This document shows positions 18,567-27,353 of a DNA stretch of 64,000 nt, piece after piece; position 1 is the stretch's first letter; the number at the start of each line of letters is the position of its first letter. Under the pieces are notes generated by a model, which saw only the letters and a list, made by a program, of their open reading frames with translations, did not search any database and was not told where the DNA came from. Location of the stretch: NCBI RefSeq assembly GCF_000513135.1, contig NZ_BAUV01000006.1, forward strand, positions 62,001 to 126,000. Reading direction: 5' to 3'. The DNA is from Halalkalibacter akibai JCM 9157 (GTDB lineage: Bacteria > Bacillota > Bacilli > Bacillales > Bacillaceae_D). A program made the position numbers and the translations under genes.

Positions 18567-18595
18567 TTTTTACCATATCACTCATAAATTGTCAA
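18567..18595 (-). promoter_or_regulatory. Sigma-A promoter of the tyrS T-box transcript
   Basis: On the minus strand, TTGACA (18595-18590), a 17-bp spacer and TAAAAA (18572-18567). Transcription would start about at 18560, just before stem I of the T-box. Confidence 0.7.
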
Positions 18596-18629
18596 TTATG
18601 CTTAAACCATACCTTCAATCGACACCATA

Positions 18630-18638
18630 TGATATAAT
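18630..18638 (+). promoter_or_regulatory. Extended -10 promoter of the class A PBP gene
   Basis: TGATATAAT is a perfect extended -10 (TGnTATAAT) 26 bp before the PBP start codon. No good -35 is visible, as is usual for extended -10 promoters. It is divergent from the tyrS promoter. Confidence 0.55.
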
Positions 18639-18663
18639 ATGGTTGATAAATGGGAGGTTTGCT

Positions 18664-21563
18664 ATGAATCTTAACGAATCGACATTCATAAACAAAATCA
18701 AAAGTTTCTCAAAAAAACTTCATGAACTAAAGGTTTTCCGTAGGATTGGCATTACATACCAAGTTTTCTGGAATTTATTTCTACTTACTATAATTGTAGG
18801 TTGTATGTCACTCTTCTTTCTTGGAGGAACAGCAGCTGGTTATTTTGCTTCATTAGTAAAAGATGAACCACTTAGAACCGCTGATGAAATGAGAGATCGA
18901 ATTTATGATTATGAAGAAACGAGTCAAGTCTTCTTTGCAAAAAATGAGCCATTAGGAGAATTACCAACAGATGTAGAAAGGCATAAAGTCTCTCTCGAGG
19001 ATATCTCTGATCATCTTAAGCATGCCATTATTGCAACAGAAGATGAATATTTCTATGAACATGAGGGAGTCGTTCCAAAAGCAATTATGAGGGCGACGTT
19101 TCAAGAATTTGCTAATTCCTCTCTTCAAACAGGAGGAAGCACCCTTACTCAACAGTTAATTAAAAATCAAATCTTAACAAGCGAGGTTTCGTTTGATAGA
19201 AAAGCTACTGAAATCTTGTTAGCAATGCGTTTAGAGCAGTTTTTGGAAAAAGACGAAATTCTTGAAGCTTACTTGAACATTGTTCCGTTTGGACGAAACG
19301 CTTCTGGAAGACAAATTGCTGGTGTTCAAGCTGCTGCGATCGGTATTTTCGGAGTAGATGCAAGTGAACTTTCGATACCACAAGCCGCTTATATTGCAGG
19401 ATTGCCACAAAGTCCATTTGGTTATACACCATTTCTCCAAAATGGAGACATTAAAGAAAACTTAGATCCTAGTTTAAATCGAATGAAGACTGTACTTTCA
19501 AGAATGCATGAAGGTGGGTTTATTTCAACTGAGGAATATGAAGATGCGTTAGCCTATGATATTCGTGAGCATTTTGCTGAACCAACTGTAGCACCAATTG
19601 AGCAATATCCTTATTTAACGAACGAAGTACTAAGGAGAGCCACAGACGTTCTGGCCAAGCAAAAAATAAAAGCAAACTATCCTGATTATGATGAATTAGA
19701 GCAGGAAGAGAAATTAAAAATTTTCAACCGAGCTTCTGAAGAAGCAAGACTTGATCTTAGAAGTAAAGGCTATCGAATCCATACAACAATAGATCAAGAC
19801 ATTTATTTAGCTATGCAGGAAGCTGTTCAAAACGATAATATATTCGGACCAGACAAAAAATACAAAAATGACGCTGGAGAAGAATTACTAGATCAAGAAG
19901 AAGTCGGTGCAGTTCTTATCGAAAATCATACCGGTGCCATTAAAGGGTTTGTCGCTGGCCGAGATGAAATTTTAGGAAATGAATTTAACCGTGCAACCCA
20001 AGCGAATCGACCAAATGGTTCAACGATGAAGCCATTGTTGGCTTACGCACCAGCAATGGAAATCGGTGCTATTCAGCCGGGGATTGTTGTACCTGATACT
20101 TATGCCGAATATCGAACAAATGGAAGAGAAATTAGAAACTTTGACCGTCGACACCTTGGACTTATTTCTGTTCGAGAGTCCTTAGCACGTTCAAGGAACG
20201 TACCAGCAATCCGAGCTTCTTACATGGTTCCTTATGAACAACAACGTAAGATATTATTAGATTACGGATTTAATCTTCCTAGCGATGCTCCTTATGAATC
20301 TTCTCCACTTGGGGCGTTGGAAGTGACGGTTGAACAAAATACCAATGCATACGCAACATTTGCAAATGGTGGAAAATTTATTGAATCTTATATGATCGAA
20401 CGAATTGAAACAGCAGACGGAGAATTAGTCTTTGAACATGAAAAGTCTGAAAAAGAGATTTTCTCTCCCCAAACAGCTTACTTAACCATTGATATGATGA
20501 GAGATGTTTTAAGAGGTGTTGGGACTGCTACCTCAATCCCTGGAAGATTAGCATATTCAGCGGATTGGCTGGTAAAACAGGTACGACAAACGATACAAAA
20601 GACTCTTGGTTTGTCGCTACTAATCCAAATGTCTCATTAGGTGTTTGGATAGGATATGATAAAAACTTCCCGATTGAACAGACTGTTAATGGACTTAGAT
20701 ATGGTCCGAGAACTCAACAAATATGGGCTAATATTGCCAACGCCGCAAGTAAAATTGATCCAGAACTTATGGGAAGCGGCAAACGTTTTGCTCAACCGGA
20801 AGGAATTGTTTCAAGATCTATTTGTAGCTTAACAGGTTTATTGCCATCACCGATGTGTCAAGCGGCTGGCCTTGTGAGAACGGATATATTTAATGCTAAA
20901 TTTGTTCCAACAAAAACAGATGACAGCTTACAAGAAGCTCGATTTGTAACAATTAATGGGTCTAATTATAAAGCATTGTCATCTACACCTTCGGAATTTT
21001 CACAACAAGGATTTATGGTTTCAGATAGTTTTGGAGACTTAGATAACATTTCACAGTATTTACCAGATAATATGAAGAACTTAATTCCTGATAAAGACGC
21101 ACCTAACAACGGACGCAATCCTGGTGTTGTAGGTGGAGTAAAATTAGGTGGTAATACATTATCTTGGTCTAAACATCCTGATAATGATATCGTTGGTTAT
21201 AAAATTTATAGAGCTGCTAATGGCACGACTGATTTTTCTTTCTATAATCATGTTGTAGGCAATGAAACAACTAGTTTCAATGTAAATGGGGAATCCTATT
21301 CCTACTATGTGATTGCCGTCGATACAGCTGGTCGCGAATCATCAGCCTCCGCTTTTGCAGAAGGGACTAAATACAAGCCGGAACCGGAACCTGAGCCTGA
21401 GCCAGAACCAAAGCCTGATCCTAAACCTGATCCTAAACCGGAGCCGGAACCTAAACCGGAGCCAAAGCCAGATCCTAAACCTGATCCTAAACCAGAAAAA
21501 CCACCTGGAGAAGGAAATGGAAATGGAAATGGAAATGGAAATGGGAATGGGAATGGAGACTAA
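18664..21563 (+). CDS. Class A penicillin-binding protein (PBP1A family) with FN3-like and PEPK/GN tail (frameshift near 20553)
   Basis: Bifunctional peptidoglycan glycosyltransferase/transpeptidase. Start ATG 18664 has GGGAGG upstream. Order: short cytoplasmic part, one membrane segment (about 35-65), GT51 domain (ATEDEYFYEHEGV, GGSTLTQQLIKNQ), then transpeptidase with SxxK Ser in GSTMKP, SRN and KTGTT. The frame breaks just before KTG: one T added in TATTC at about 20553 joins GRLAY to FSGLAGKTGTT, giving 966 residues. After the transpeptidase come a fibronectin-III-like domain (LSWSKHPDNDIVGYKIYR), about 45 residues of alternating Pro with Glu/Lys/Asp, and a Gly-Asn tail. Similar tails occur in several Bacillus PBP1 proteins, presumably in contact with the cell wall. 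Confidence 0.88.
21376..21559 (+). repeat. Low-complexity coding repeats in the PBP tail
   Basis: Short repeats coding PEPEPKPDPKPD-like residues run from about 21376 to 21505, followed by a tandem hexamer GGAAAT/GGGAAT from about 21513 to 21559 coding Gly-Asn. Such tracts are prone to slippage, so copy number may vary between strains. Confidence 0.85.
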
Positions 21564-21580
21564 AAAGAATATCACGTCAA

Positions 21581-21620
21581 AAAAACCGCTTGGGATACAT
21601 TACAATCCAAGCGGTTTTTC
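21581..21620 (+). terminator. PBP gene terminator
   Basis: Stem AAAACCGCTTGG/CCAAGCGGTTTT with a loop of about 15 nt and a following T run, about 18 bp after the stop codon. Confidence 0.85.
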
Positions 21621-21666
21621 TTAACCTTAAAAATCCAAAATCAAACATGCCTTATTAAATTGTCTT

Positions 21667-21879
21667 TTAACTGGGGCTAGAAGTTTTAGAAACCTTTTCA
21701 GTTTTATCTTTATTCCATTCATACGGTACTCTTGACCAATTATAAAACCACCTTATCAATATCATCATAAAATAGATTGTAATATTATCTATCCAATTAA
21801 CCTCTTTGTTTATCACTAGTTGCGAGACTGTGGTTACAGCAAAATATATTAAAGCTAATCTGATGCTCTTCTTAAACAT
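21667..21879 (-). CDS. Small hypothetical membrane protein
   Basis: A 70-residue product not recognised. It has two hydrophobic stretches (about 5-22 and 32-48), a Trp/Arg-rich middle and a charged, Ser-rich C-terminus. The ATG has AGAGGT seven bases upstream. It follows another small membrane-protein frame on the same strand with a 17-bp gap, so the pair may be an operon between the PBP and acsA. No function can be assigned. Confidence 0.45.
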   Translation of the reverse strand: MFKKSIRLALIYFAVTTVSQLVINKEVNWIDNITIYFMMILIRWFYNWSRVPYEWNKDKTEKVSKTSSPS

Positions 21880-21896
21880 TTAAGTACCTCTTCGGA

Positions 21897-22092
21897 TTAT
21901 TCATTATTATTTTCTAACTTTTTATTTCTTTTCAAGCTATGAACAATCAATGCACTAAAAAATACAAATAAGAACGTGAACAGGATCCCAAAACCAATCT
22001 CATCATTAGTTTCGATACGCATATATTGCCATCACAACCTGACTTGTTGTTAGAATTAAAATGGTAAATGACTGAGTTTTTGCTTTCTTCAT
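21897..22092 (-). pseudogene. Small hypothetical membrane protein, frameshifted near 22018
   Basis: A strong GAGGAGGG site precedes ATG 22092, which opens MKKAKTQSFTILILTTSQVV and stops after 28 residues at 22006. A second frame that overlaps it continues with MRIETNDEIGFGILFTFLFV and a basic tail to a stop at 21897. Together they would make a 64-residue protein with two membrane segments after removal of one base. The good ribosome site and hydrophobic continuity support a real gene; the function is unknown. Confidence 0.45.
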
Positions 22093-22214
22093 TCAGATCC
22101 CTCCTCTAATGGATCTCGTTTGAAAACATCAAAACATTGTAAGAACTCACCTCCACATTAACATAAATAACCATTTTTGGTAATGTGGAAATAAATTCTT
22201 CTTTTCATTCAAGC

Positions 22215-22256
22215 AAAAGAAGAGAGGGAAAATCCAATTAGATTTCCCTCTCTTCT
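22215..22256 (-). terminator. acsA terminator
   Basis: Perfect 14-bp stem AGAAGAGAGGGAAA/TTTCCCTCTCTTCT followed on the minus strand by TTTTG, about 45 bp past the acsA stop. Confidence 0.8.
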
Positions 22257-22299
22257 AATATATTCTACAAACCGAATAGTCAGTCTGTAATGCTATTAA

Positions 22300-24015
22300 T
22301 TAATCTTCCATTGTAGACAAATCACCAGTTGGTAAGTCTAACTCCCAAGCTTTTAGCACTCGTCTCATAATTTTACCACTACGCGTTTTTGGAAGTTTCG
22401 CTCGAAACTCAATTTCTCTAGGTGCAGCATGTGCCGCTAAGCCTTTTTTAACAAAGTTACGAATATCTTCTTTTAATTCATCTGTTACTTCATATCCATC
22501 ACGTAAAGCAACAAAAGCCTTAATGATTTCACCTCTAACAGGATCAGGTTTACCAATAACTCCTGCTTCAGCAACTGCTGGATGTTCAACTAATTTACTC
22601 TCGACTTCAAATGGTCCTACACGCTCTCCAGAAGTCATAATGACGTCATCAATTCTTCCTTGGAACCAGAAATAACCATCTTCATCCATATAAGCAGAGT
22701 CACCTGATACATACCAACCATCAATTTCAAAATAACTATTGTACTTCTCTTCATTTTTCCAGATCGCCCGCATCATCGACGGCCAGCCTTTTTTAATAGC
22801 TAGATTCCCCATACGGTTTGGCGGTAGCTCATTGCCTTTATCATCAATAATGGCAGCTTTAATTCCTGGTAGTGGTTTACCCATTGAGCCCGGACGAACA
22901 TCCATTGAAGGATAGTTACAAATAACCTGAGCACCTGTTTCCGTCATCCACCAAGTATCATGAATACGAAGATCAAATACTTTCATACCCCAACGAACTA
23001 CTTCTGGGTTTAAAGGCTCACCAACACTTAATAAATGACGAAGATTAGAAAGGTCATATTTCTTAACCAATTCATCACCAGCACTCATTAACATACGGAA
23101 TGCAGTAGGTGCACTATACCAAACTGTCACTTCATATCTTTCTAATGTCTCATACCAATCTTGCGGACTGAAACGCCCACCACGAACAACATTTGTCGCA
23201 CCTACTAACCATGGTCCAAATATACCGTAAGAAGTACCTGTAACCCAACCTGGATCAGCTGTACACCAATAAACATCTTCTTCTTTTAGATCTAATACCC
23301 ATTTAGCTGTTTGATAATGCTGTAACATTGCATTGTGAACATGTAATACACCTTTTGGTTTACCAGTAGATCCTGAAGTATAATGTAGAATTAAACCATC
23401 TTCACGGTCAACCCACTCAACATCAAGAGTATCACTTGCTTGATTAAAACGTGAGTAGAAGTTTAAGTATGGTCCGTTTTCTTCATATTGCTCATCTACG
23501 ATAAATACTGTTTCTAAATTAGGCAAATCACTAACTGGAACACGCTCTAGAAGAGCTGGAGTTGTGATCAAAACCTTTGCTTCGCTATCTTCTAAGCGAT
23601 CACGTACAGCACCTTCCATGAATGCTTCAAATAATGGTCCTACAATAGCACCGATTTTAATAGCACCTAGAACTGAAAAGTAGAGTTCTGGAGAACGAGG
23701 CATAAAAATAAAAACGCGGTCTCCTTTGACAACTCCAGCTTCTTTTAGTATGTTACCCGCTTTGTTTGAATTTCTTTTCATGTCTTCAAATGTATATTGT
23801 TCAACTCGATTTACATCACTATAATATAAGGCAACCTTATTTTTCTTTTGCCCTTCTGCATGTCGGTCTATTGCTTCATAAGCAAGATTTACTTTCCCTG
23901 TAGTACCCCAAGAAAACTCTGATTCTACTGTTTTCCAATCAAAAGATTGAACTGCTTCTTCATAGCTTGGTAAGTTGTGATTTCCTTGTTTAGATGGAAG
24001 CGCTTGCACATTCAT
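22300..24015 (-). CDS. acsA: Acetyl-CoA synthetase AcsA
   Basis: It activates acetate to acetyl-CoA with ATP through an acetyl-AMP intermediate. The 571-residue protein is nearly the length of B. subtilis AcsA. The ATP-binding P-loop YTSGSTGKPKG, the WWMTETG block and the C-terminal PKTRSGKIMRR motif are present. Lys548 in SGK is the residue reversibly acetylated by AcuA in B. subtilis. It is divergent from acuA across a 208-bp gap. A perfect-consensus cre site lies over codons 3-7, so CcpA control is expected. Confidence 0.96.
   Translation of the reverse strand: MNVQALPSKQGNHNLPSYEEAVQSFDWKTVESEFSWGTTGKVNLAYEAIDRHAEGQKKNKVALYYSDVNRVEQYTFEDMKRNSNKAGNILKEAGVVKGDRVFIFMPRSPELYFSVLGAIKIGAIVGPLFEAFMEGAVRDRLEDSEAKVLITTPALLERVPVSDLPNLETVFIVDEQYEENGPYLNFYSRFNQASDTLDVEWVDREDGLILHYTSGSTGKPKGVLHVHNAMLQHYQTAKWVLDLKEEDVYWCTADPGWVTGTSYGIFGPWLVGATNVVRGGRFSPQDWYETLERYEVTVWYSAPTAFRMLMSAGDELVKKYDLSNLRHLLSVGEPLNPEVVRWGMKVFDLRIHDTWWMTETGAQVICNYPSMDVRPGSMGKPLPGIKAAIIDDKGNELPPNRMGNLAIKKGWPSMMRAIWKNEEKYNSYFEIDGWYVSGDSAYMDEDGYFWFQGRIDDVIMTSGERVGPFEVESKLVEHPAVAEAGVIGKPDPVRGEIIKAFVALRDGYEVTDELKEDIRNFVKKGLAAHAAPREIEFRAKLPKTRSGKIMRRVLKAWELDLPTGDLSTMED
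23995..24008 (-). promoter_or_regulatory. cre site (CcpA operator) within the start of acsA
   Basis: TGGAAGCGCTTGCA matches all fixed positions of the cre consensus TGnAAnCGnTnnCA. It overlaps acsA codons 3-7. B. subtilis acsA is also repressed through a cre downstream of its transcription start. The ccpA gene is 6 kb away in this window. Confidence 0.75.
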
Positions 24016-24223
24016 AGTAGATTCATCCTCCTTTTATGTAATTACAATATATAGTATAATACATACAGAATATTATATCAATTTTAAAATTTATAAAAAG
24101 ACATTCTTTGGAAGAAATAGAACTAAGCATTTTTCTTGACAATCCTATGAATATTCACATTCCTTCTGATCACTTCATGTATAATGTAGACAGAAGAAGG
24201 CTTTTAAAGGTGGGAACGCATAC

Positions 24224-24856
24224 ATGAAGCATCCAAAAACTTATTACTCCGTTACACTTCCATTTAAGGAGCGAACACTAACATTAGAAGGACCTATTTC
24301 TGCTCAAGCATTAAATGAATATGATTTCCACGAAGGACTAGTAGCATTTCGTCCTCCCACTCAGCAAAAACAAGCATTGATAGGGATAGCAGATTTGCCA
24401 GAAGGCAGGATTAATGTTGTATTAGACGGAAACATGATTGTAGGCTATGTAACATTTGTATACCCTGATCCAATGGAACGCTGGTCAGAAGGAAAAATGG
24501 AAAACTTAATTGAATTAGGTGCTATAGAAATCGCCAAAGAATATCGCGGCGCACAAGTAGGAAAAAACCTACTTCGACTATCTATGATGGATGACGCAAT
24601 GGAAGACTATATCATTATCACAACTGAATATTACTGGCACTGGGATTTAAAGGGAAGTGGCCTTGATGTATGGGAATATCGAAAAGTGATGGAAAAAATG
24701 ATGAATGCTGGTGGGCTAGAATGGTATGCAACAGACGATCCAGAAATCTGCTCTCACCCGGCAAACTGCCTCATGGCAAGAATCGGTAAAAGAATCGACA
24801 CCAACTCCATCCAACAATTCGACCAACTCCGCTTCCAGAATAGGTTTATGTATTAG
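24224..24856 (+). CDS. acuA: Protein acetyltransferase AcuA
   Basis: A GNAT-family acetyltransferase that inactivates AcsA by acetylating its C-terminal lysine. The product is 210 residues, the same as B. subtilis AcuA. The acetyl-CoA loop is seen as EYRGAQVGKNLL (about 106-117). A TATAAT lies about 45 bp upstream of the start, with a poor -35. Unlike in B. subtilis, acuA is separated from acuB by 648 bp containing a tandem hairpin repeat that begins at the acuA stop codon, so the acuABC operon may be split. Confidence 0.94.
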   Translation: MKHPKTYYSVTLPFKERTLTLEGPISAQALNEYDFHEGLVAFRPPTQQKQALIGIADLPEGRINVVLDGNMIVGYVTFVYPDPMERWSEGKMENLIELGAIEIAKEYRGAQVGKNLLRLSMMDDAMEDYIIITTEYYWHWDLKGSGLDVWEYRKVMEKMMNAGGLEWYATDDPEICSHPANCLMARIGKRIDTNSIQQFDQLRFQNRFMY

Positions 24857-25192
24857 ATTTAAATAAAAAAGGACGCTTTTCCTTTTTTATTTAAATCTAT
24901 GCAATGAGCAGAGCCGATGCAAGGTTTAAGTCCGTTCTGAACGGGTCTCTCAGAACGGACGCGCATCGTGCGAAGCCATTGCCACTCAAACATCACGCTC
25001 TATCAAAAAAGGACGCTTTTCCTTTTTTATTTAAATCTATGCAATGAGCGGAGCCGATGCAAGGTTTAAGTCCGTTCTGAGCGGGTTTCTCAGAACGGAC
25101 GCGCATCGTGCGGAGCCATTGCACACTCAAACATCACGCTCTATCAAAATATGATGATCTTCACCTTTTTTATTTAAATCTATGCAATGAGC
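24855..25192. repeat. Tandem array of family B elements (about 2.4 units of 140-143 bp)
   Basis: Units begin at about 24865 and 25005, with a degraded third start near 25145; GCAATGAGC recurs at 24901, 25041 and 25184. Each full unit has hairpin 1 (the first is a perfect 18-bp stem, 24855-24872 with 24881-24898, core AAAAAAGG/CCTTTTTT) and hairpin 2 (GTCCGTTCTGA paired with TCAGAACGGAC inside GCAATG...CATTGC arms). It begins on the acuA stop codon and may act as a terminator. It is not a CRISPR array: there are no short repeats with unique spacers. Confidence 0.85.
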
Positions 25193-25440
25193 CAATTTGT
25201 TAAAACAAAAGAAGTCATTAAGTTGGGACGCGGGACACCAGAGCTCTTATTGAAGTAAAATATGTTGTCTTTAAGGTGTATCTGGACTGTGAGGCCTCTA
25301 TTTAACAAAACGCTAGTAAAATTTCCTTGATTTATAGCCTATAAGGTTGTCTGAGTCCTCTAACCTTGCAAAACTAATGTTTTTTTCACAAATAAGGTAT
25401 GTAGAGTCCAACAAATACTCTTTTAGTAGCTAATCTATGA
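25193..25440. other. Non-coding stretch between the family B array and acuB
   Basis: No plausible gene on either strand. Three loosely similar segments starting AAGGT (at about 25276, 25346 and 25395) contain CTCT or AGTCC blocks and could be degenerate repeats or old sequence decay. Nothing definite is seen. Confidence 0.3.
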
Positions 25441-25469
25441 TTGCACAATCAAGCCTCGCGTTCTACTTT
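25441..25469 (+). promoter_or_regulatory. Possible sigma-A promoter of acuB-acuC
   Basis: TTGCAC (25441-25446), a 17-bp spacer and TACTTT (25464-25469), 35 bp before the acuB start. A local promoter would be needed if the hairpin array ends acuA transcription. Confidence 0.4.
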
Positions 25470-25504
25470 TACGGTTCAACTATAAAATTCAAGGTGGTGT
25501 ACCA

Positions 25505-26143
25505 ATGATTCTTGAACATATTATGAAACGAAATGTCATCACATTAACTGATTCTTGCACTATAAAAGATGCAATGCAACTGCTAGAATTGCATCAAATC
25601 CGACATATTCCCATTATTGACGCTCAGAAAAACTTAGTGGGCATTGTCTCAGATAGCGATATTCGCGATGCTAGTCCTTCCATCTTTCATTTTACTGAGC
25701 ACCTAGAAGATTTTCTAAAACCGATTTCAACTATCATGAAAAAAAATGTAATCACTGCTCATCCTTTAGACTTCGTAGGAGAAGTTTCTACATTATTTTA
25801 CGAACACCATATTGGTTGTTTGCCGATCCTTGATGATGGTGATCTTGTTGGAATTGTGACGGAAACAGATATGCTACATACCTTAGTTGAGCTAATGGGA
25901 GCTCACCAACCAAGTTCTCATATAGAAGTTAAAGTAGAGAACATCACAGGTAAATTATCAGATATCGCTGCTATTTTCAAACAATTAAATGTAAGTATTA
26001 CAAGTGTTCTCGTTTATCCTTATCAAGATCCAGCATTTAAAATTCTTGTATTTCGTGTTCAAACGATTGATCCTCGTCGGATTGTTAAGGTAATTGAAGA
26101 CAATGGTTATGATGTCTTATGGCCAAGTGAGCCTGGTTTATGA
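25505..26143 (+). CDS. acuB: Acetoin/acetate utilisation protein AcuB (CBS-CBS-ACT)
   Basis: A 212-residue protein with two CBS domains (about 7-55 and 75-125: IVSDSDIRD and IVTETDML) and a C-terminal ACT-like domain (about 138-212). CBS pairs usually bind adenine nucleotides. The exact role of AcuB in B. subtilis is not settled; it lies in the operon controlling AcsA acetylation. The GGTGG site precedes ATG 25505. It overlaps acuC by 4 bases (ATGA), so the two are translationally coupled. Confidence 0.93.
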   Translation: MILEHIMKRNVITLTDSCTIKDAMQLLELHQIRHIPIIDAQKNLVGIVSDSDIRDASPSIFHFTEHLEDFLKPISTIMKKNVITAHPLDFVGEVSTLFYEHHIGCLPILDDGDLVGIVTETDMLHTLVELMGAHQPSSHIEVKVENITGKLSDIAAIFKQLNVSITSVLVYPYQDPAFKILVFRVQTIDPRRIVKVIEDNGYDVLWPSEPGL

Positions 26144-27309
26144 GTACGAAGAAAGATGCTGTTTTTGTTTATTCTGATGAACAGTTAGCTTATCGCTTTA
26201 ACGATAAACACCCATTTAACCATTTGCGACTTCAACTTACTTATGACCTTTTAAAAGAATTGAAAGCACTAGATGATGATGTTATTCTTGCACCGAGAAT
26301 AGCAACACAAGAAGAAATAGCTTTAGTTCATGACGAAGCATTTATAGAAGCTGTGAAATCTGCTGGAAAAGGAACATTAAACGAAGCAATTGCTGCTAAT
26401 TATGGTTTAGGTACAGAGGACACACCTATCTTTCCTTTTATGCATGAAGCTGCTTCATTGCTCGTAGGAGGAACACTAACAGCAGTTGATGAAGTTATGT
26501 CGGGTAGAGCTAGTCACGCCTTACATCTAGGCGGTGGCCTGCATCATGGATTTAAAGGAAAAGCTTCAGGATTTTGTATTTATAACGACAGCTCAATTGC
26601 TATTGAATACATGAGGAAAAAATACGGAGCACGCGTACTATACGTAGATACAGATGCTCATCATGGCGACGGAGTAAAATGGGCTTTTTATGACGATTCT
26701 GATGTGTGTACGTTAAGTATCCACGAAACCGGACGCTACCTATTTCCTGGAACAGGTCAAGTCCATGAAAAAGGATCTGGGAAAGGCTTTGGGTTTTCAA
26801 TTAATGTACCAGTTGATGCCTTTACGGAAGATGAATCTTTTTTAGAAGTTTATGAAACCGCTTTTAGAGAAGTGGTTGCATTCTTTAAACCAGATGTCAT
26901 TCTAACTCAAAATGGAGCTGATGCTCATCATTTTGATCCACTAACCCATCTTTGTTCCACTTTTGAAACATATAAAAGAATACCCGAACTTGCTCATGAA
27001 TTAGCCCATGAATATTGTGACGGACGGTGGATTGCAGTAGGTGGTGGAGGCTATGACATTTGGCGAGTGGTACCACGAGCATGGTCCTACATTTGGCTAA
27101 CCATGACTAAACAAACGAAAGACTTACAGCAAACCATACCTGAAGGTTGGATTAATAAATGGTCTAAACAAGCTGATGTAGAATTACCTTCATACTGGAA
27201 TGATTCAAACATTGTACCAACAATACCTCGTAAACAAGAAATCACTGAAAAAAATAGAAACACACTAGACAAAGCCCTCTATCATATTCGGAATGAAATG
27301 AGACGCTAA
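26140..27309 (+). CDS. acuC: AcuC, class I histone-deacetylase family protein
   Basis: A Zn-dependent deacetylase that reactivates acetylated AcsA in B. subtilis. The 389-residue protein has the family blocks LHLGGGLHHGF, FCIYNDSS, YVDTDAHHGDG (metal ligands Asp and His), NGADAHHFDPL and a GGGGYD end motif. It is coupled to acuB by a 4-base overlap. Together with acuA and acsA it completes the acetylation switch on acetate activation. A hairpin follows the stop codon. Confidence 0.95.
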   Translation: MSTKKDAVFVYSDEQLAYRFNDKHPFNHLRLQLTYDLLKELKALDDDVILAPRIATQEEIALVHDEAFIEAVKSAGKGTLNEAIAANYGLGTEDTPIFPFMHEAASLLVGGTLTAVDEVMSGRASHALHLGGGLHHGFKGKASGFCIYNDSSIAIEYMRKKYGARVLYVDTDAHHGDGVKWAFYDDSDVCTLSIHETGRYLFPGTGQVHEKGSGKGFGFSINVPVDAFTEDESFLEVYETAFREVVAFFKPDVILTQNGADAHHFDPLTHLCSTFETYKRIPELAHELAHEYCDGRWIAVGGGGYDIWRVVPRAWSYIWLTMTKQTKDLQQTIPEGWINKWSKQADVELPSYWNDSNIVPTIPRKQEITEKNRNTLDKALYHIRNEMRR

Positions 27310-27310
27310 A

Positions 27311-27345
27311 CCACTTATGAGGAGTTACTAACTCCTCATAAGTGG
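27311..27345. terminator. Hairpin between acuC and mtnN, probable terminator
   Basis: A near-perfect palindrome with arms CCACTTATGAGGAGTTA/TAACTCCTCATAAGTGG. It lies between convergent genes. T runs are poor on both sides. Confidence 0.6.
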
Positions 27346-27353
27346 TTGAATTA

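Noticed and set aside
21342-21575. Minus-strand frame rich in Arg/Phe/Ile
   Set aside because: It is the complement of the PBP low-complexity tail and arises from repeat composition.
24855-25192. Possible CRISPR array from the tandem repeats
   Set aside because: The unit is about 140 bp with internal hairpins and no short constant repeat alternating with unique spacers; no cas genes are present.
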